DNA of 64,000 nucleotides from an uncultured Lachnospiraceae bacterium. GTDB taxonomy: Bacteria > Bacillota > Clostridia > Lachnospirales > Lachnospiraceae. The DNA lies in assembly GCA_946405625.1 (NCBI GenBank), contig CAMJHQ010000015.1, forward strand, positions 1 through 64,000. The letters run 5' to 3'. The notes beneath the pieces are model-generated. The model was not told the DNA's origin. It ran no database searches and saw nothing but the letters and a program-made list of their open reading frames with translations. Below are positions 53,039 to 61,143 of the stretch, piece by piece (position 1 is the stretch's first letter; every line of letters starts with the position of its first letter). The position numbers and the translations under genes were made by a program.

Positions 53039-53932
53039 TCAGATAGAAGCCCATTTTTTCCTATATTCGGTCGGGGAGCTTTCAAAAAACTTTTTGAACA
53101 CCTCCGACATATAACTGACGCCGTTAAATCCGGTGATCATCGCGATATCTGAGAGTGACATATTTGATGACCTGAGATACTCCGCAACCTTCCGGCATCT
53201 GAAATGCATTACATAATTTATCGGGGACTCACCAACGAACTGATTAAAGAGATTATTGCAAAGTGATTTACTTATATGTGCACTATCGGCAATCTGAGAC
53301 AGTGTAATATTATCCTTGTATGACTCTGAAATAAAGAACATCATACTCTTGAAAAGATGCATCCTCGGATCCACTGTCTGTTCCTCTTCGATTATGTAAT
53401 AACGTGCAGCTCCTTTAAGAATATAATCCCATAGCATAAATAAATTCTTGGTTACCGCAAAAGCATCTCCTCTTATTTCCGGCAGTCCCATCATTATATT
53501 AAATACATCCTCAGCATATTCATTGTTTTTAAAAAAACGTATATAACCCAGATCCTTGTTTTCAATGATCGGTCTGATTGCCTGCATTTCAACCAATACA
53601 GAAGATTGAAGGATGCTTGGATGAACTACAAATATCACATATTTCGCAACTTCATCATCTACGCATATGCTGTAATGTATCTGATTGGAATTCACAAAGA
53701 TCGTATCACCCGGACGAAGATTTACCGTTCTTCCGTTTACCGAATAAGCCATATTCCCGGATTTCACCGCTACTATTTCCACATCCTCATGAAAATGGGG
53801 AACCCTTTCCCACGTTACATGCGGCGCAACCCATCCATCATATATATAAGATGGGAACGTCGGATTGTCATAATTTACTATTTCAGAACCGTCTTCACGT
53901 TTTACGATCAAGCCTCTTACTTCAGGATTCAT
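53039..53932 (-). CDS. AraC family regulator with cupin sensor
   Basis: 297 residues. N-terminal cupin-type sugar-sensing domain (about 20-115: HFHEDVEIVAVKSGNMAYSV, LRPGDTIFVNSNQIHY) and C-terminal double helix-turn-helix (about 195-297) with AHISKSLCNNLFNQFVGESP and the AraC signature LSDIAMITGFNGVSYMSEVFKKFF. Lying 88 bp upstream of the GGDEF-EAL and GH3 genes on the same strand, it is the obvious candidate to control them in response to a sugar. Divergent from the ABC-2 genes. Confidence 0.9.
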   Translation of the reverse strand: MNPEVRGLIVKREDGSEIVNYDNPTFPSYIYDGWVAPHVTWERVPHFHEDVEIVAVKSGNMAYSVNGRTVNLRPGDTIFVNSNQIHYSICVDDEVAKYVIFVVHPSILQSSVLVEMQAIRPIIENKDLGYIRFFKNNEYAEDVFNIMMGLPEIRGDAFAVTKNLFMLWDYILKGAARYYIIEEEQTVDPRMHLFKSMMFFISESYKDNITLSQIADSAHISKSLCNNLFNQFVGESPINYVMHFRCRKVAEYLRSSNMSLSDIAMITGFNGVSYMSEVFKKFFESSPTEYRKKWASI

Positions 53933-54019
53933 GTTGTACTCCTTTGTTTTATTTTTTTGAAAAAAAATGACTTCACTACCGTTTTGTCATAGAATCCGAC
54001 CTTCAACTATATTCCATCA

Positions 54020-54061
54020 TTTTATAACAATATTCCACACCTGTGTAATATTGTTATAAAA
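54020..54061. promoter_or_regulatory. 42-bp near-perfect palindrome between divergent genes
   Basis: TTTTATAACAATATT (54020-54034) pairs with AATATTGTTATAAAA (54047-54061) without mismatch, with an inner ACAC/GTGT extension. It lies between the AraC gene and the ABC-2 operon, which diverge, so it is not a terminator of either. It could be an operator dyad or a cruciform. The rest of the 296-bp spacer holds nothing else I can name. Confidence 0.8.
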
Positions 54062-54228
54062 GTCTGGGATTTCAAGGGTATTTTTTTCTATTTACGTACA
54101 ATATACTTATACCATCAAGATAAATCAAGTACAAATTCAGGACGTCCAAAAAATGATTTGTTACTTAATTATTTTCATAAATTCTGTCAAACAGACTGTG
54201 AGATGAAAATTATTCGGAGGAAAAATTT

Positions 54229-55176
54229 ATGGCTGAAAAAGCAATTATTATGAATAACATTTGCAAAGACTTTAAAGTCCTCAACCGACATGAAGGACTT
54301 AAAGGCAGTATACAGGATCTTTTCTCAAGAGATTATAAAACAGTATCTGCCGTAAAAAATGTATCCCTTTCCATAGACCGTGGCGAGATTATCGGTTATC
54401 TCGGACCTAATGGTGCAGGAAAGTCCACAACAATAAAGATAATGACCGGAGTACTGGAACCGACATCGGGCGAGATCCTTGTAAACGGAACAGTTCCATA
54501 TAAAAACCGTACTAAGAACGCTGAAAATATCGGGGTAGTTTTCGGGCAGCGAAGCCAGCTTTGGTGGTCACTTCCGCTGATTGAATCTTTTAAACTTCTC
54601 AGAGATATATACATGGTTCCCGAACAGGAATATAAAGATACTCTTGAGCTTTACAGTTCGCTGGTCGACATGTCACCGATCCTTCATAAGACGGTAAGAC
54701 AGATGTCTCTCGGCCAGAGAACCTTAAGTGATATACTCGCTGCATTTCTTCATAATCCATCGATCGTTTTCCTTGACGAACCAACCATCGGTCTCGATGT
54801 ATCCATGAAGGCTAAGATACGTTCTCTTATCAACGGACTCAATCACGAGAAGAACACAACCGTAATCCTTACAACTCATGATATGGGTGATGTAGATGCA
54901 CTTTGCAAGAGGATCGTTATCATTGATAAGGGACAGAAAATATATGACAATGATATCAGTCATCTGAAAAACTATTTCGGTTCATACAGGACACTGAGAC
55001 TCAAGACAAAGGGCGGTGTCTGGGAAGAGCAGCTTATAGATGAGAAGCACACAGACATCATGAAGATCATCATGAAAAGAAGTGCCGAAACGAAGGTTGA
55101 GGATATACAGCTTCTCGAAATCTCAACCGAAGAAGTTATCAAGAAAATATACGAAGGAGAAGAGAAAGCATCATGA
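54229..55176 (+). CDS. ABC-2 type exporter ATPase
   Basis: 315 residues. Walker A GPNGAGKSTTIK, Q-loop VFGQRSQLWWSLP, signature MSLGQRT, Walker B IVFLDEPTIGLD and the His switch LTTHDMGD. The C-terminal extension after about residue 225 is typical of the subfamily paired with two different ABC-2 permeases. It overlaps the first permease gene by 4 nt (ATGA). The exported substrate is unknown; such three-gene sets move drugs, lipids or polysaccharides. Confidence 0.93.
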   Translation: MAEKAIIMNNICKDFKVLNRHEGLKGSIQDLFSRDYKTVSAVKNVSLSIDRGEIIGYLGPNGAGKSTTIKIMTGVLEPTSGEILVNGTVPYKNRTKNAENIGVVFGQRSQLWWSLPLIESFKLLRDIYMVPEQEYKDTLELYSSLVDMSPILHKTVRQMSLGQRTLSDILAAFLHNPSIVFLDEPTIGLDVSMKAKIRSLINGLNHEKNTTVILTTHDMGDVDALCKRIVIIDKGQKIYDNDISHLKNYFGSYRTLRLKTKGGVWEEQLIDEKHTDIMKIIMKRSAETKVEDIQLLEISTEEVIKKIYEGEEKAS

Positions 55177-55982
55177 ACATAAAGAAAAGTCTTGCTCTGA
55201 CACGTGTCGGAATCATGGAGAGCCTGCATTTTCGTCTGGGAACCTTCGTCACGTTGTTCGGAAATCTGACATATCTTGTGCTCGTCTACCATCTGTGGAA
55301 AGCTATATATGCTTCATCAGGAACCAACATGGTAAACGGCATGACATTTACAGATACGATAATATATCTGATCCTTGCCACTGCACTTTTCAACTTTCTG
55401 GAAATGTTTATGGTATGGGATCTTAGCCGAAGCATCCAGTCAGGAAAAATCATACTGGATCTTCTTAAACCTATGAGCTTCCGCAAATTCATGTTCTGGA
55501 ATTATTCGGGATCGCATGTAATATCTTTTGTACTTACATTTACCCCAACCTTCCTGATCGTTATGTGGCTCACTCACGGTGCTATTCCGATAGGGCTGAA
55601 TCTTATATATTTTGCCGTATCGACTGTACTTGCACTGCTTGTAAACTTTAACATAGAAATGCTTGTTGCGACGATATGTCTATATACAGAGTCAACCTGG
55701 GGTATCAATATAGTGAAGGAGACTATTGTCCTGCTTCTCTCAGGAGCTACAATCCCACTCGCATTTTTCCCGGAAACTCTGAGGCACATAGTAGATATGC
55801 TGCCTTTCCGTGCAGTATATGATGTACCTCTCACGATTCTTCTAAGAAAGAACGGATCCGATACCTTTACCGGAATGCTCACACTTATAGCTTTTCAGAT
55901 GGGATGGGCAATAATACTCACCATCCTCAGCAATCTTTTCTGGAATCATTCCGTAAAGAAAATAACAGTTAACGGAGGTTGA
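55173..55982 (+). CDS. ABC-2 type permease, first subunit
   Basis: 269 residues, six predicted membrane helices starting at about residues 20-45. The stretch IILDLLKPMSFRKFMFWNYSG is the amphipathic coupling region of ABC-2 permeases. It starts inside the ATPase stop codon and is followed 3 nt later by the second permease, so the pair forms a heterodimer. Confidence 0.88.
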   Translation: MNIKKSLALTRVGIMESLHFRLGTFVTLFGNLTYLVLVYHLWKAIYASSGTNMVNGMTFTDTIIYLILATALFNFLEMFMVWDLSRSIQSGKIILDLLKPMSFRKFMFWNYSGSHVISFVLTFTPTFLIVMWLTHGAIPIGLNLIYFAVSTVLALLVNFNIEMLVATICLYTESTWGINIVKETIVLLLSGATIPLAFFPETLRHIVDMLPFRAVYDVPLTILLRKNGSDTFTGMLTLIAFQMGWAIILTILSNLFWNHSVKKITVNGG

Positions 55983-55985
55983 TCA

Positions 55986-56828
55986 ATGAACGCAGTTATA
56001 ACTAAGGAAATGCTTTCCGAACCGGTAAAGCACCGTGGTCTGCACTTCTACATCTCAATATATAAAAAGATCCTTGTCCAGGATCTGAAGAGTAAAATGA
56101 GCTATCGTGCAGACTTTATCATATCTACAATCGGTATGGTAATGACTAATGTCGCAGGTTTCATATCATTTATGATCCTATTTCATAACTTCCCGACTAT
56201 CAACGGCTGGGATTACTACCACATGCTGTTTCTGTACGGCTTCTCGCTTCTGGCGCTCACTCCTGTACAGTGTTTCTTCGATAACAACTGGAGCCTCAGA
56301 ATGGCCGTACAAAGCGGCGACTTTATCAAATACTGTTTCAGACCGATAAATATATTCTTCTATTTCATATCAGAAGTATTTGATGTCAAAGGTCTCGGAC
56401 AGTTTGCTTTCGGAGCAGGAACTTTGATATATGCATGGAGTCATATCGGACTTCCGGTTACTGTACCGATCATTCTGAAACTACTTTTATATCTTTTTAC
56501 GGCATCTCTTTTCATGATATCCATCATGAATTTTGCAGCCGCAACCTGCTTCTGGATTCAGGGATCGGGATATGTCATGGTAATTCTTTTCAGATTCAAG
56601 GATTTCGCAAAATATCCGGCAACCATATTTCACGGCTTCTTCAAGTTTGTATTTACCTTTATCATACCGGTTGCCTTCATAGCATACTACCCAAGTATGG
56701 CACTACTTGCGCCTGATGACATCCCGCTCCTGACTATACTTGCGCCATTTATAGGTATATTATTCTTCTATCTCAGCTATAAATTCTGGATGCTCGGCGT
56801 AAGAAGATATGACTTTACCGGATCATGA
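55986..56828 (+). CDS. ABC-2 type permease, second subunit
   Basis: 280 residues, six membrane helices. It has the same coupling pattern as its partner (FIKYCFRPINIFFYFISE) and the FKDFAKYPATIFHGFFKFVFTFIIP segment seen in paired ABC-2 permeases. Third gene of the operon, GGAGG 7 nt before the ATG. A PASTA-like gene follows 51 nt later. Confidence 0.88.
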   Translation: MNAVITKEMLSEPVKHRGLHFYISIYKKILVQDLKSKMSYRADFIISTIGMVMTNVAGFISFMILFHNFPTINGWDYYHMLFLYGFSLLALTPVQCFFDNNWSLRMAVQSGDFIKYCFRPINIFFYFISEVFDVKGLGQFAFGAGTLIYAWSHIGLPVTVPIILKLLLYLFTASLFMISIMNFAAATCFWIQGSGYVMVILFRFKDFAKYPATIFHGFFKFVFTFIIPVAFIAYYPSMALLAPDDIPLLTILAPFIGILFFYLSYKFWMLGVRRYDFTGS

Positions 56829-56879
56829 TGTGACCAATTTATAAATTTGTGGTATACTGACTCTCGGAGGGTCTGTACC

Positions 56880-57215
56880 ATGAGCCGGAAAAGAAAAATG
56901 ATTTTACTGACATTGATCCTGATAATAGCCTCCGGTGCTGTTATCTCAGGAATCATTGTCAATAATATAAAAGGAGAAAAGACTGAATCTACCGAAGCCC
57001 CCCACACAATATTATATGTGTATATGCCTGATTTAGTGGGACACATGGAAGATTCAGCCTTTTCCAAGCTAAATGATATTGGGTTTTATAATATCAAAAT
57101 CGAGTACGAAAAAACAGGTTCATCGGAAGCAGGAAGGGTAAACAGACAAAGTATCCCGCCAAACGCAACTGTTGGTACCGATTTTGAAATTATCCTATAC
57201 ATTGAGGAGCCGTGA
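56880..57215 (+). CDS. Membrane-anchored single PASTA-domain protein
   Basis: About 111 residues from ATG 56880, which has CGGAGGG upstream; a frame from 56847 is rejected. One membrane helix (about 8-29) then a short linker and one PASTA domain: VYMPDLVGHMEDSAFSKLND, a middle strand, and SIPPNATVGTDFEIILYI. PASTA domains bind muropeptides in Ser/Thr kinases and penicillin-binding proteins, but here there is only one and no kinase. It may sense wall material near the ABC-2 exporter, with which it is probably cotranscribed. Confidence 0.8.
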   Translation: MSRKRKMILLTLILIIASGAVISGIIVNNIKGEKTESTEAPHTILYVYMPDLVGHMEDSAFSKLNDIGFYNIKIEYEKTGSSEAGRVNRQSIPPNATVGTDFEIILYIEEP

Positions 57216-57220
57216 GGTTC

Positions 57221-57240
57221 TGCAGTTTTTCAACTGCAGG
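57221..57240 (+). terminator. Terminator-like hairpin after the PASTA gene
   Basis: CTGCAGTT/AACTGCAG with a 4-nt loop, 5 nt past the stop codon; a CTCCTCTTTTTTTT tract follows about 12 bp later. Confidence 0.6.
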
Positions 57241-57244
57241 CACT

Positions 57245-57400
57245 CTATACCTCCTCTTTTTTTTCGGTCTTTTCAGCACCTGACCTTGATGTAATCATAA
57301 TAAAACTGCTCGAAAAGAGGAATGCAAATACTATACCAAGACCGATGTTTTTAAAAACGATGCTCCATCAAGCAGATCTCTCAGCCTCTCTCAATCTAAA
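57245..57400 (-). pseudogene. Remnant of a membrane protein gene (C-terminal end)
   Basis: On the minus strand a frame of 40 codons with no start reads SIVFKNIGLGIVFAFLFSSS, a membrane helix, a basic-acidic tail and a stop at 57245. A shift of one base at the T/A-run near 57355 continues it with ERLRDLLDGASFL, then a stop. This looks like the decayed end of a permease gene. The rest of the 57216-57475 spacer holds nothing else. Confidence 0.4.
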
Positions 57401-57475
57401 ACGAATAATACATTATTCTGAATTTAAAAGATGTTTGCTGTTGTAAATGGCCGTTAAATTGTCGTGAGCGGTAAT

Positions 57476-58825
57476 TTATTTATCCCAGACTACGATCGGA
57501 TTCACCTCATAGAACAGGATCATTGCATCATACATTTCTGTCGGAGCAAATGTCAGCTGATAATACGGTTTCATATTTTCGAATCCGGCAGTGTAATATT
57601 CTCCAACCGAACCTGTAGGCATCTTTCCGTTAACTGCCTTTCCGAGATCTGTATTTTCATCGATCTTTCCGAAATCAATAAAGTACTTGTTCTCCGGCAT
57701 ATCCTTTACTGCCAATGCAAGCGGATCGTCTGAGCAAAGATCCAGATCGAATCTTCCGGAGTAATCTTCTTTCGGAAGATTAACTTTTGTATTATAGAAA
57801 TCTGTTCCGATAGTATAGTAACTGTCACCATATTCTTCATTCAGATATACTCCGAGAAATGTATTCATCGATGACTGATTTTCTGTCATATGTCCATTGT
57901 GGCATCCTATCATCACGGCACCGTTATGTTCTCTCTCTTCAACCTCAAGGATCCAGTCCACATTTTTCTTCATGTATGTATCTCTGGCCTTGTTTGTTTC
58001 ATTCTCCTTCACACAGTAGCTGATAAAATATTTAATATTCTCCGCAATATTCCTGATAATCTCAACCTCTGCAGCGCTTGTTTTTTCCGCATAGGCATCC
58101 TTATTACTATCAAGATCGGCCTGAATTTCATCCATCAAAGCATTTATATCGTCATACTTTGAAGCATCATATGCATCATAAGAATCTCCAAGATATTCAG
58201 CCATCTTCGAGCTGAACTTACTCTGTTTGTCCGGAGCAACCTTTCCGTAAAAACTGTTTATTGAAGCAATACTGTCCTCATCATACTGCATATCCATTCC
58301 GTAGAGACGGACCTTATCTTCTTCAGCAGCAGTCTGATTATGATCATGCATCCATTTTATGAGCTCACACATTTCATCTGTTCTGTATATTCCATATCCA
58401 AGATGTCGGGTAACTTCTTCCGGAGTTCCCTCTCCTCCCTGAATATATACATTTGCAATCTCGCATCCTCCGACGTCACCTTCAAGAATAAGAGCTCTGA
58501 CATTAGTCTTTTCAACAAGGATCTTAAATAATTCAAGCTTCAGATGCTGAAATTCCTTGTTTCCGTGAGTCGCTTCTCCAAGTGCAACTATTCTTGTTCC
58601 TTCAGGTATCTCGATATTATCAATTGTCACTACAGCATTTTCAAATTCACTCTGATCAAATGAAATACTCTCTGCAGCATTACTGCCTGCGGCTGTCTGA
58701 TTTTCCGAGCTGTTTTTTGAAGCTGTACTGTCTTCATTCTTATTATCAGATCCACATGCAGCAAGCCCGAAAACCATTGCAGCAGCTGCCATAACACTAA
58801 TGAACCTCTTAGTTATTCTTCTCAT
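57476..58825 (-). CDS. Erythromycin-esterase-like lipoprotein
   Basis: 449 residues. Lipobox GLAAC anchors it outside, followed by an Asn/Ser/Glu-rich linker. The catalytic domain has the EreA/EreB motif GEATHGNKEF, with the essential Glu and His, and LILEGDVGGCEIAN, YGIYRTDEMCELIKWM, LYGMDMQY and MIGCHNGHM. EreA/B hydrolyse macrolide lactones, but most extracellular homologues have no known substrate. Monocistronic with a duplicated 25-bp segment upstream. A resistance role cannot be claimed from sequence. Confidence 0.85.
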   Translation of the reverse strand: MRRITKRFISVMAAAAMVFGLAACGSDNKNEDSTASKNSSENQTAAGSNAAESISFDQSEFENAVVTIDNIEIPEGTRIVALGEATHGNKEFQHLKLELFKILVEKTNVRALILEGDVGGCEIANVYIQGGEGTPEEVTRHLGYGIYRTDEMCELIKWMHDHNQTAAEEDKVRLYGMDMQYDEDSIASINSFYGKVAPDKQSKFSSKMAEYLGDSYDAYDASKYDDINALMDEIQADLDSNKDAYAEKTSAAEVEIIRNIAENIKYFISYCVKENETNKARDTYMKKNVDWILEVEEREHNGAVMIGCHNGHMTENQSSMNTFLGVYLNEEYGDSYYTIGTDFYNTKVNLPKEDYSGRFDLDLCSDDPLALAVKDMPENKYFIDFGKIDENTDLGKAVNGKMPTGSVGEYYTAGFENMKPYYQLTFAPTEMYDAMILFYEVNPIVVWDK

Positions 58826-58902
58826 AATTATCCTCCATCATGTAAATTGTCTTAGGTCACGAGAAGGAAGTATATCATCATTCACGCAACCGTACAATCT
58901 CA

Positions 58903-58952
58903 GAATTTATAATACTATTATCAATCTGAATTCATAATATTATTATCCATTT
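58903..58952. repeat. 25-bp duplication upstream of the esterase-like gene
   Basis: GAATTTATAATACTATTATC at 58903 and GAATTCATAATATTATTATC at 58928 are two copies at a 25-bp step. They lie 80-130 bp upstream of the start. Confidence 0.75.
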
Positions 58953-59020
58953 AATGATCAGCCGAACACTTGCTTCTTCAGTCGTATGGGGCTTCTCTAT
59001 GGATAAATAATAAACTCAAA

Positions 59021-59088
59021 CAAAAAAACTGTCGTTTGAATAACATTACAAAACATTACAATTCTGTAATAATACTCAAACAACAGTT
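59021..59088 (-). terminator. Terminator of the AraC-kinase operon
   Basis: AACTGT-C-GTTTGA (59027-59039) pairs with TCAAAC-A-ACAGTT (59076-59088), with an inner ATTACA/TGTAAT hairpin. On the minus strand it is followed by a seven-T run. It lies 80 bp past the stop of the kinase gene. Confidence 0.8.
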
Positions 59089-59167
59089 CACTATCTTATC
59101 TGAAATATATCCTGTCTTTTATACTCTTTCAGCAATAAGACCCCTTCCTCTACGGTGAGTGAGAATG

Positions 59168-60109
59168 TCACTCCCACGAAACCGAAAGAAGCCTTTTGGC
59201 ATTGTCTATTCTGAACCCCGGATATTTTTCCTTAAATACTTTCTCTTTCGATAACGCATCCATATAATATCTGAGGCCAAGCTCGAAGCATATCTTATTA
59301 AATGCATCCGGAAGATTCTTCATTACCTCATCACCGACTTCCTCCGGTGCAGCATTTAAATATCCATCAACCAGAATCTCTGCCGCAGTCTTATCAAATG
59401 TCCGGTCTCTCAGGCTTGCAGACCTCACACAATCCGCAATATCCTCGAGCTTGGAACCCATCATGATAGTATCAAAATCTATAAATGCTACAACTTCTCC
59501 CTTATTGAGAATTATGTTTGCAAGCTTAGTATCTCCGTGAACAACCGCTGTACTTTCGGCTTTATAATATGGCATTTCATTAAATTTATTATCGATCACG
59601 GATTCCAGGAAGATATCCCTGTTCTCTTCACAGATATCATCACTGTTTTTCATTTTTAAATAAATATCATAATAATATTTTAAATCATGTAGATGTGGAT
59701 AGTTAGCCTTTGGTTCCTCGGTGAGTGTACTCAGTATCTTATGCATTTTCGCAAGTCCAACACCGCATGCATAGAGGTCATCTTTTTTGAATGGCGGATT
59801 AATGATCCCGCCTTCAATACATCTGTATGCTCTCCATTTATCTCCATCTTCATCCGTCACGAAATAATCCCCTTCAGCAGTTTTAAGCATTGCGGGATAA
59901 AGCCAGTCATATTCATCGCAGGCTTTGGAATACAGATTATAATTATATTCAAGTTTTACCGTGTCAATGCCTCTGCTTATACGCTGACATATATATCTTC
60001 CTCCTGCCGTATCGATAACATATGTATCATTGATATGTCCGCCGCCAAGAGAGTTGATCGATTTCACAGTATCACTTATATACTTTGAGTATATATCATC
60101 AATCTTCAT
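59168..60109 (-). CDS. APH-fold small-molecule kinase (NahK-like)
   Basis: 313 residues. Aminoglycoside-phosphotransferase fold with the nucleotide loop SLGGGHINDTYVI, the catalytic loop VHGDTKLANIILNKGE and the metal Asp in AFIDFDTIMMG. The start pattern resembles N-acetylhexosamine 1-kinase (NahK), which phosphorylates sugars of the host glycan salvage route, but other small substrates are possible. The ATG at 60109 lies 11 nt inside the end of the AraC gene, so translation is coupled. The gene ends the operon. Confidence 0.85.
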   Translation of the reverse strand: MKIDDIYSKYISDTVKSINSLGGGHINDTYVIDTAGGRYICQRISRGIDTVKLEYNYNLYSKACDEYDWLYPAMLKTAEGDYFVTDEDGDKWRAYRCIEGGIINPPFKKDDLYACGVGLAKMHKILSTLTEEPKANYPHLHDLKYYYDIYLKMKNSDDICEENRDIFLESVIDNKFNEMPYYKAESTAVVHGDTKLANIILNKGEVVAFIDFDTIMMGSKLEDIADCVRSASLRDRTFDKTAAEILVDGYLNAAPEEVGDEVMKNLPDAFNKICFELGLRYYMDALSKEKVFKEKYPGFRIDNAKRLLSVSWE

Positions 60110-61124
60110 CAAATGTTCTTTCCTTTGTTCTAAGATCATCCAGACTCTTCATCTGTTTCTGATACTCGGAAGGTGTCATTCCCGTATACTTTTTGAAGAC
60201 CTTTGTAAAATAGTTTGTCTCACGATATCCGCATCCGTCACTTATCTCACTGATAGTATGCGTTCCGAATCTAAGCTCATGCTTTGCAAGATTTATCCTC
60301 ATCTGCTCAAGGTAGGTCATGCATGACATGGAAACCTCTTTATTAAATGCATCATTCAAAGTATTTTTATTTATTGAAAACTCTTTCAGAACAGTATCCA
60401 TAGTAATATCCTCATAGATATTATCCCACAGATACCTTGTTACCCTGGCAACCAGCGGATCCTTATATATATCATCCTGTCTGTTGTTTCTGTAAAAATC
60501 CGCAGAAGTTGTAAAGAGTAATTGAAGAATAAAGTATCTTATTCTCATAATCCAGAAATTATCCGGCTGTTCTTTAACCTCATACTCTATACTAATGAAA
60601 ACCCTCATAAACCAGTTATATTCCTGAAGTGTCAGATTAAAATATCCGATATCCCTGTCCTTCATAAAAAATTGCTGCAGATAAAGCGCATCCTGATATA
60701 TCATTTCATTGGAAAAATCATCTTCAAACCGGATATCATCATTTATGAGCTTTTCCATTTTCTCATTCTGAGTCATGTCACTGTCATCTATCGCATTCAG
60801 AAACCTATCATATTTCCCCGAATTAAGTGCCTCTATAGTAAACTCATCACGGATTACAGTCGGACTGAAATATACCGTTCTTGTTTTTATATCATTTTCG
60901 GAAACGACTTTAAATTCCGCTTTATCATTTATGAATATTAATGCCGGTGTACCTATAGATATATATTTCCCTCTGTCTTCAACTATAAATGAACCTGATC
61001 TGAGCAGGATCATTTTATAAGTCGTTTTATCATTAAGATAATCAGAAAATCCATCCTTCTGTTCGTAGAATACATCTAACGAACAGTTCATTCCCGGACG
61101 TTTACTTTTGGTTGTAAGCTCCAT
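60099..61124 (-). CDS. AraC family transcriptional regulator
   Basis: 341 residues from ATG 61124 behind AGGGGGACAAG; an upstream frame adds 27 residues without a ribosome site. The N-terminal region (1-240) is beta-rich then helical and not a plain cupin. The C-terminal helix-turn-helix pair has FSINKNTLNDAFNKEVSMSC and SDGCGYRETNYFTKVFKK. It overlaps the kinase gene by 11 nt and lies 19 nt after the hybrid sensor kinase, so the three are one operon. It may control sugar-kinase expression under that sensor. Confidence 0.88.
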   Translation of the reverse strand: MELTTKSKRPGMNCSLDVFYEQKDGFSDYLNDKTTYKMILLRSGSFIVEDRGKYISIGTPALIFINDKAEFKVVSENDIKTRTVYFSPTVIRDEFTIEALNSGKYDRFLNAIDDSDMTQNEKMEKLINDDIRFEDDFSNEMIYQDALYLQQFFMKDRDIGYFNLTLQEYNWFMRVFISIEYEVKEQPDNFWIMRIRYFILQLLFTTSADFYRNNRQDDIYKDPLVARVTRYLWDNIYEDITMDTVLKEFSINKNTLNDAFNKEVSMSCMTYLEQMRINLAKHELRFGTHTISEISDGCGYRETNYFTKVFKKYTGMTPSEYQKQMKSLDDLRTKERTFDED

Positions 61125-61143
61125 CTTGTCCCCCTGTGAAAAC

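Noticed and set aside
57476-58825. A macrolide resistance gene
   Set aside because: The esterase motif is present, but the protein is an extracellular lipoprotein on what looks like ordinary chromosome, so resistance cannot be inferred.
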